DNA from: Blasia pusilla
Taxonomy: Eukaryota > Marchantiophyta > Marchantiopsida > Blasiales
NCBI GenBank assembly: GCA_050084515.1
Contig: CM114271.1
Coordinates: forward strand, 43,152,001-43,216,000
Direction: 5' to 3'
DNA: 64,000 nt
Part shown: positions 58,580 to 64,000 of the stretch, piece by piece
Layout: the number at the start of each line of letters is the position of its first letter
Numbering within the stretch: position 1 is the first letter of the stretch
Program-made: the position numbers and the translations under genes
The notes under the pieces: model-generated
The model's database searches: none
What the model saw: the letters and a program-made list of their open reading frames with translations, nothing else
What the model was told of the DNA's origin: nothing

Positions 58580-61500
58580 GATAGAATTTCACGACATGAC
58601 TTCAAACTTTGGCGTCGAGAGAAGGCTCGGGCTAGAAGGGATGGTATAAAGCGAGTTAGGTGTCCTTAGCTTGTAGTATATGCAAAGGACAAAGAAGTAT
58701 TTCCTTGCCCAAAGTGGAGGAACATTTATGAAAAAACCAACGTTCCTCTCTGTGTAGGATATGGAAAGGTAGAGAATAATGGGACTCATCTGATGATGAG
58801 TGGTTGAAACAAGATGAGCATGAGAGAATAGTTCATGAAGCCATTGTCATGAATATGCAAACCCATGATAGGCCAACAGATTTTACCAAATCTTAACCTC
58901 TAGCATACCAAGAAGGCGTAGACAACGAAGTTGATGCGCACATATTGTTGAATAAAGTTTTTTACCAATACGATGATCTTCATGACAAAGAAGTTAGATC
59001 TGATAGGGGGCAAGAGAGGGGAACAATGATCAGGTTGACATAGATGAAGACCCTAAAGATATGGATAACGAGATGGCTTATGCATGTAAGCCTCTCTATT
59101 TCGATGCTGGAGTATCAATGTTGGTATTTGTCATGCATCTTTTTAATATTGCAGGAGCACATAATTTAGCCAACGTAGCTATAGATGAACTTTTGAAGTT
59201 TCTTGGGAAGCATGTCTTGCCATTCAAAAACAATGTGCCGCAAAGTCACACCTAGCTAAGAAACTCATGGTGAAATTGGGGTTGATTTACGATACCATCC
59301 ATGATTGTCCACGTGGTTGCGTATTATTCCAATGGGATTTACATGCTCTTAATCAATGTCCAAAGCGCTATACACAAAGATTTAGACAAGTTGGAAAGTC
59401 ATTGGTACCTTGCAAAAATCTTTGTCATTTCCCAATCATTCCTAGATTACAACGCATGTTCACATCCAACATCTTGTCTGAGTTGATGTGTTGGGGTCCT
59501 CTTAACCAAAGCAGAGATGGTTTAGTTCGACATATAGCAGACTCCAGGGCTTGGAAGCATGTAGACCATATATATCCTGATTTTAGGAGTGAGAAGAGAA
59601 ATTGTATATTTGGATTAGCATTAGATGCGGTGAATCCCTTCTTGGAGAAGGCGAGTTCATGGTCAACTTGACCAGTGTTATTAGTGAATTATAATTTACC
59701 TCCTTGGTTGCAAACAAAAAAGTTTTTTATCTAGTTGGCTTTGATCATCCTTGGAAAAGAGAGTGTCAATAGTGAGAACATTGACACTCTCTTGGCTCCC
59801 TTCGTGGAGGAGTTTGCAAAGCTGTGGGAAGGTGTCGATTTCTATGATGTGAGGAAATTGGATGGACAAGTGAAATTCACCTTCAAAGCCTTGATTTTGT
59901 GGACCATCAATGACTACCCTGCATATGGGTTGATCTTAGGACAAAGCCATGGTGGAAAGCTAGCATGCATAGTGTGTGGGCCTCAAGTAGATTTCGATGT
60001 CACTAAAGAATGTGGCAAACCAATATTTCTTGGTCATCGTCGTTATCTCAAACAAAACCATCATTGGCGAGGGAGGAAGTATGGATCACTTTTCAATGGG
60101 AAAGGAGATTCTAGGCCACCTCCCACAAGGATTACAGAAATAGAGCATATTCGATGGGCAGAGGATAAAAAAAATACCATGAGAGAGGGGATAGAGAAGA
60201 CGGTCCTGCTGACCCTTACAAGAAAACCGGAGTTAAGCGTAGAGGCATCCTTTTTTCATTGCCCTATTGGCAAGTATCCTACTTGATTATAAGTTTTTGC
60301 ATTTTGTAAGGAAGATGTTTTTTTTGTTTATCGAAGTACACAGGATTTTTCCTTAACTATATGTAATTCGATAGCATTTATTGATTCAACATACCCTAGA
60401 CATCATGCATGTAGAGAAGAATATTTCTGAAAATGTTGTGAAAACACTATTTGGGATACATGATACATTCAAAGTGAGGCGAGATATGAAAAAAAGAAAA
60501 ATTCCATCCCACTTATGGCTAAAACCTCACCCTTCTAGAAGTGGAAGTATTGTCAAACCTGTAGCAAACTATGTTCTCTCCGCTAGTGAAATGGCCATTT
60601 TCTTGGGAAGGGTTGAATCTTTGAAAGTGCCAACTCGCGATAGTGGTGAGTTGAAAAAACTTGTGATGAAGAAGAGATTAGGCAACATGAAGTCTCATGA
60701 CTATCATGTATTTATCCAACAAATTTTACCTTTCTGTCTTCAAGGTCTTATGAGCAAAGATGTGAGAACCACGATTCTAAGATTATGTAGAGTTATGAGG
60801 AATCTTTCACAAAGAGTTTGGGACCGTATAGATTATCCCCAACTTCATGAAGACGTAGCTGTCACCATGTGTTTGCTTGAGATGCATTTTCCTCCAACCT
60901 TTTTTAATGTAATGACCCATCTGCTCATTCATCTAGTGGAGGAGCTAGACATATGTGGGCCAATAGCATGTAGATGGATGTACCCTTTTAAAAGGTATAT
61001 GGAAGTTATGAAATACGTGAGGTCAAAAAGCCCGCCTAGAAGCATGTATGTCCAAGGCCTACATTTTAGAAGAAGCTATGGATTTGTGACAGAGTATATG
61101 AAATGGTTTGAGCCAATTCATACTCGAGTATGGGATGATGGCGAGGAGGGTGGTGTGTCCGGGGAAGAACTAGAGGGTGCAGGAGTCCAAGTTTGACTTT
61201 CGCGATCTACTATCGACATAGCACATCAATAAATTTTGTATAATATCCAATGTATGGTGAAGTGGCATAAGTAAAGCCTCAAACCCTTCAACCCGTAGTG
61301 GCTTGCTTGCATTGCCAACTTCAAATGGCCACAACCAACCCTCATCCACACTGTTTGATAGAGGCTTATATTTTACAAGTTATTCGAACAAGAAAAGAAG
61401 AGAGACAACACCTTAGCAAATGTCTCATTTTTGGATTGGGTACGACAAGCCATCATCCACACCTCTCATAGACTTAAACAACCCCTTGACCAAGAGGCTT

Positions 61501-62438
61501 TTACCTTCTCTATACCCCAAATGAGCAAAGTGCGATCATACATAAGCATGAGAGCTTACGGGAATCATTATAGGATATATAGACAATGTTGGAACTATAC
61601 CCTTCTCTACATATGATAGCGGCATTGGAGCCATGTTTGTGGGTAATGACGATTTTAATCCATCATGCTCAAGGTGCTCTTATTCGTATGTAGGAGTGCT
61701 GGTTGACATTTTAGCTATTGATAATCAGATTTCTGGGGAGCGAGTAGTTCTTATGAGAGGTCGTTGGACTAGGGCTGATTGGTCATCTCGTAGACCATCT
61801 ATGAAGCGAGACAGCAAAAGGTTTATCCTTGCCAATTTGAGAGATGTCGAGCCAGACGATCATGAGCCTTTTGTCTTCCCTTTGCAAGTTGAACAAGTTT
61901 TTTATGGTGATGGAAGTGGATGGAGAGTGGTTTTGAAGAAATAAGCCCGATCTCATAGATGTTTTGCAAGAGACAAAGATGTAGCAAATGAAAATAATTT
62001 GGATTTCTCCGGATTAGAAATTCCTACTAATTTGCCTATAATTATACAACTTTCTTGTGTAGCTCCTAGTACAGAGTTAAGTGATGCTGAAATTAATATC
62101 TCGATGAAGGATTTGAGTAATGTGGATGTAGTGTTAACATTCTCTCTCTGAAACCTCAGTTGCAGGTTGGAGAAAAGTTTGATTTTATTGAACCGAGGAA
62201 TACACGACATGTTATCAGTCATGGGGTGGTTAGTGGTCTTCCGGGGAAAGATCGGTTCCATGGGAAGAAAATTCCCATAGGGACCCTCTCTTGTTGCTTG
62301 ATTGAGGCCATTGAGCCTAGTTTCAAGTTTGAGGAAGACGAGCCGCCACAATATGTTTTGGGTGATGCTGTACGATCAATTGTACTCTGGCCTGAAAAAA
62401 AATATGAGAAAGAGAGTAGAGTAATCTACTTCTATTAA
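58580..62438 (+). pseudogene. CACTA B transposase (TNP2 type) with DUF4218, DUF4216 and TNP1-like tail, broken
   Basis: Pieces in order: a degenerate N-terminal domain (58580-59000) and the start of the Transposase_21 core (59061-59671, DCPRGCVLF, then QCPKRYTQRFRQVGKSLVPC). The core follows at 59735-60286 (ILWTINDYPAYG, GQSHGGKLACIVCGP, HWRGRKYG), with an intron-like gap at about 60290-60380. Next come the rest of the core and DUF4218 (60381-61196, LDIMHVEKNISENVVKTLFG; LMSKDVRTTILRLCRVMRNL). DUF4216 follows (61633-61944, MRGRWTRADW), then a TNP1_EN_SPM-like tail (62160-62438, VLGDAVRSIVLWP). Stops and frameshifts between pieces make it inactive, though the domain set is complete. Confidence 0.9.
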
Positions 62439-62829
62439 ACTTGGTGTTCAGATTTGTACATTATGTTTTTTTTTAAAACTCTTCTCTACACCCTACAAGG
62501 GAATTTGAGCCATGTTTCTGCTTCAATCTTGACTTCAAAAGAGAAGTTGTGAAAAACACCACTTGACAATTGATTAAATTTTTTCTTCTCGATTGAGGTG
62601 TTAAATTCATATTTTTGGTTATTTACATTTCAAATTTCTGGTGAACTCCTTCTTTGAATCACTCATTGAATGGGGTTTAAATTGACATAGAAGCAAATGA
62701 AGATCTACTAGCACCTACTTGTCACACCATCAAAAATACCCAATCCACTTCAATAAATAGTTTGCTGGTTTATCCTTTAGGAAGAACATAAAGAGTCATT
62801 ATGGTTGCAATGCCCTCTCAGAGTGATTA

Positions 62830-63375
62830 TAATCTAGTCAAATGATGACTCATGTGTCACATATGGCACAACTTTTTAGTCAATGAATTACTCTCCGAGT
62901 CATCACTTGAGTCATTAATTGTAGCTATGAGTCATACATATACTATTCACCAATAAATAAATGACTACATGACTAATTGAAGAGACTCAATGAATGATAT
63001 CATAAGTCATCATTAAGTCATGACATGACTTTATGAGTGATTGAAATTGTTTTGGGGAGTCATGAAATAACTCTATGAGCTACACTCTCATATCACTATG
63101 AGTCATTATGTGCCTCTGAAAATTTGTCAGAAATTTAAGTTGTTTGTCTTATTATCTATTTCGTACAAGTGACGTGTTACTCCACGTTGGACTGATGACA
63201 TGTAATACACCTATAAATTTTGTCCTTTTTTCCATGTCAGATACTACACACACTCACTCACGAGTCATTTATGTATGACTTGATTAAAATAAATGACTAT
63301 AGTCATGACAAATATGACTTGTCTTTTAAGAGTGGTGGATTCATGAGTCATGAAAGTCACCTTATTCTTCTAGTG
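62830..63375. repeat. CACTA B right terminus and subterminal repeats
   Basis: More than a dozen GAGTCAT, ATGACT and ATGACTC words occur in both orientations up to the terminal TTCTTCTAGTG. Confidence 0.88.
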
Positions 63376-64000
63376 CATGGACAAGTCTATTTATATGCTA
63401 TCTTGCTTTTTAGGTTATGCATTGTAGAGTCCATCCTCTACTTCATCTAGCTTCATCCAAAGCACTCACAATCTTAAGATTTGCAAGTAGAAGATGTAGA
63501 TTGAGTCTCAAAGACTCGATCGATTGCGTGTTCCGTAGGTAGTCGAGAAGCCGCCAAGTGCTAATTGGGTCAAGTCTCCTTGAGTGCAAACTGTATCCCA
63601 ATGAAGCCTCTTCCCCAAGCCTTGACCAATATCCCCAAGTTTCTCGCCTATATTGGAGCGCGTCGATTAATTCCTCCAAGCACCTTCCTTAGCTCAAACC
63701 TAAAACATGGCCAAACACGCATCACGATTAGTTTTTGGTTCAAGGGCTTAAGAAGGTAGAGAGGAGAGCATCCCCCCACCATAGGTACTTCTAGAGTTCT
63801 CCATGAAAATTCTACCTTCCCAATTATCCCCCTTGGGCCCTTGATTTTGGCTCTCAACCCAAACGTGGTTTGCGACCTGCCGTCCACAGACCGATGTTTC
63901 ACTAGTTATCCATCAACATGGCTTGGGGGAAGCTTCTTGCAGCTTATGCAACTCTTGGCTCCCTAAACACATCTTGGATGTTGGATCCGCATTTCATGTG
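63376..64000. other. Right flank of CACTA B, no gene recognised
   Basis: Open frames on both strands (63443-63679, 63565-63759, 63648-63902) have no recognisable motif. Confidence 0.4.

Larger units (their letters stand above)
53106..63375 (+). mobile_element. Complete CACTA (En/Spm) transposon B, 10.27 kb
   Basis: The left end is CACTAGAAGGAAATACC (53106). The right end TAGTG at 63375 reads CACTAGAAGAATAAGG on the other strand, so the terminal repeat is CACTAGAAGRAWA. The 3-bp duplication CAT flanks both sides (53103-53105, 63376-63378). Subterminal ATGACTC/GAGTCAT repeats fill about 53150-53270 and 62830-63370. The transposase reads left to right at 58580-62438. The termini match CACTA A. 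Confidence 0.93.

Overview
This is a nuclear chromosome segment of a land plant. It is AT-rich and dominated by nested, decayed transposable elements, with only two intact-looking host genes. Both host genes have several introns with GT-AG borders and sit in more GC-rich islands. They encode acireductone dioxygenase (minus strand, 19715-21680) and a vacuolar/TIP-type aquaporin (minus strand, 48031-49653). Plant-type Ty1/copia elements primed by initiator methionine tRNA, TNP2-type CACTA transposons and a kinesin-14 fragment fit a plant. The aquaporin's pore filter and the look of the retroelement families suggest a non-flowering plant (lycophyte, fern or bryophyte grade), but this is inference.

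Layout. 1-8165: the 5' half of a CACTA transposon (element A, minus strand) that runs off the left edge. Its broken transposase lies at 1-1606. The interior holds a kinesin-14 gene fragment with introns (about 4340-5672), a copia polymerase fragment (5850-6916), other coding-like scraps, and subterminal repeats ending in TAGTG at 8165. 8166-12899: a copia element (element B, minus strand) into whose RNase H region CACTA A is inserted; its 5' LTR is 12476-12899. 12950-14260: a PHD-finger remnant, a dispersed repeat and a non-LTR retroelement remnant. 14540-18250: a nearly complete hAT transposase with a GC-rich minisatellite upstream. 19715-22234: the acireductone dioxygenase gene and its upstream region, which carries a G-box, two 66-bp repeats and a hairpin. 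22990-36180: decayed non-LTR sequence, a microsatellite, a solo LTR, fold-back repeats and small Helitron-like elements, with long AT-rich stretches and no gene. 36187-41171: a copia element (element C) with both LTRs. 41530-44855: another non-LTR remnant and a Ty3/gypsy polymerase fragment. 48031-49653: the aquaporin. 53106-63375: a complete CACTA element (element B, plus strand, 10.27 kb) with matching termini and a CAT target duplication. It carries a broken transposase and about 4.5 kb of interior that the transposase does not account for.

The two host genes are not functionally linked. Acireductone dioxygenase acts in methionine salvage; the aquaporin is a membrane channel. The transposons record a nesting order (copia B first, then CACTA A within it) and capture of a host gene. 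All transposon ORFs examined carry stops or frameshifts, so none looks autonomous now. No ribosomal or transfer RNA gene, CRISPR array or other prokaryote-type feature was seen.
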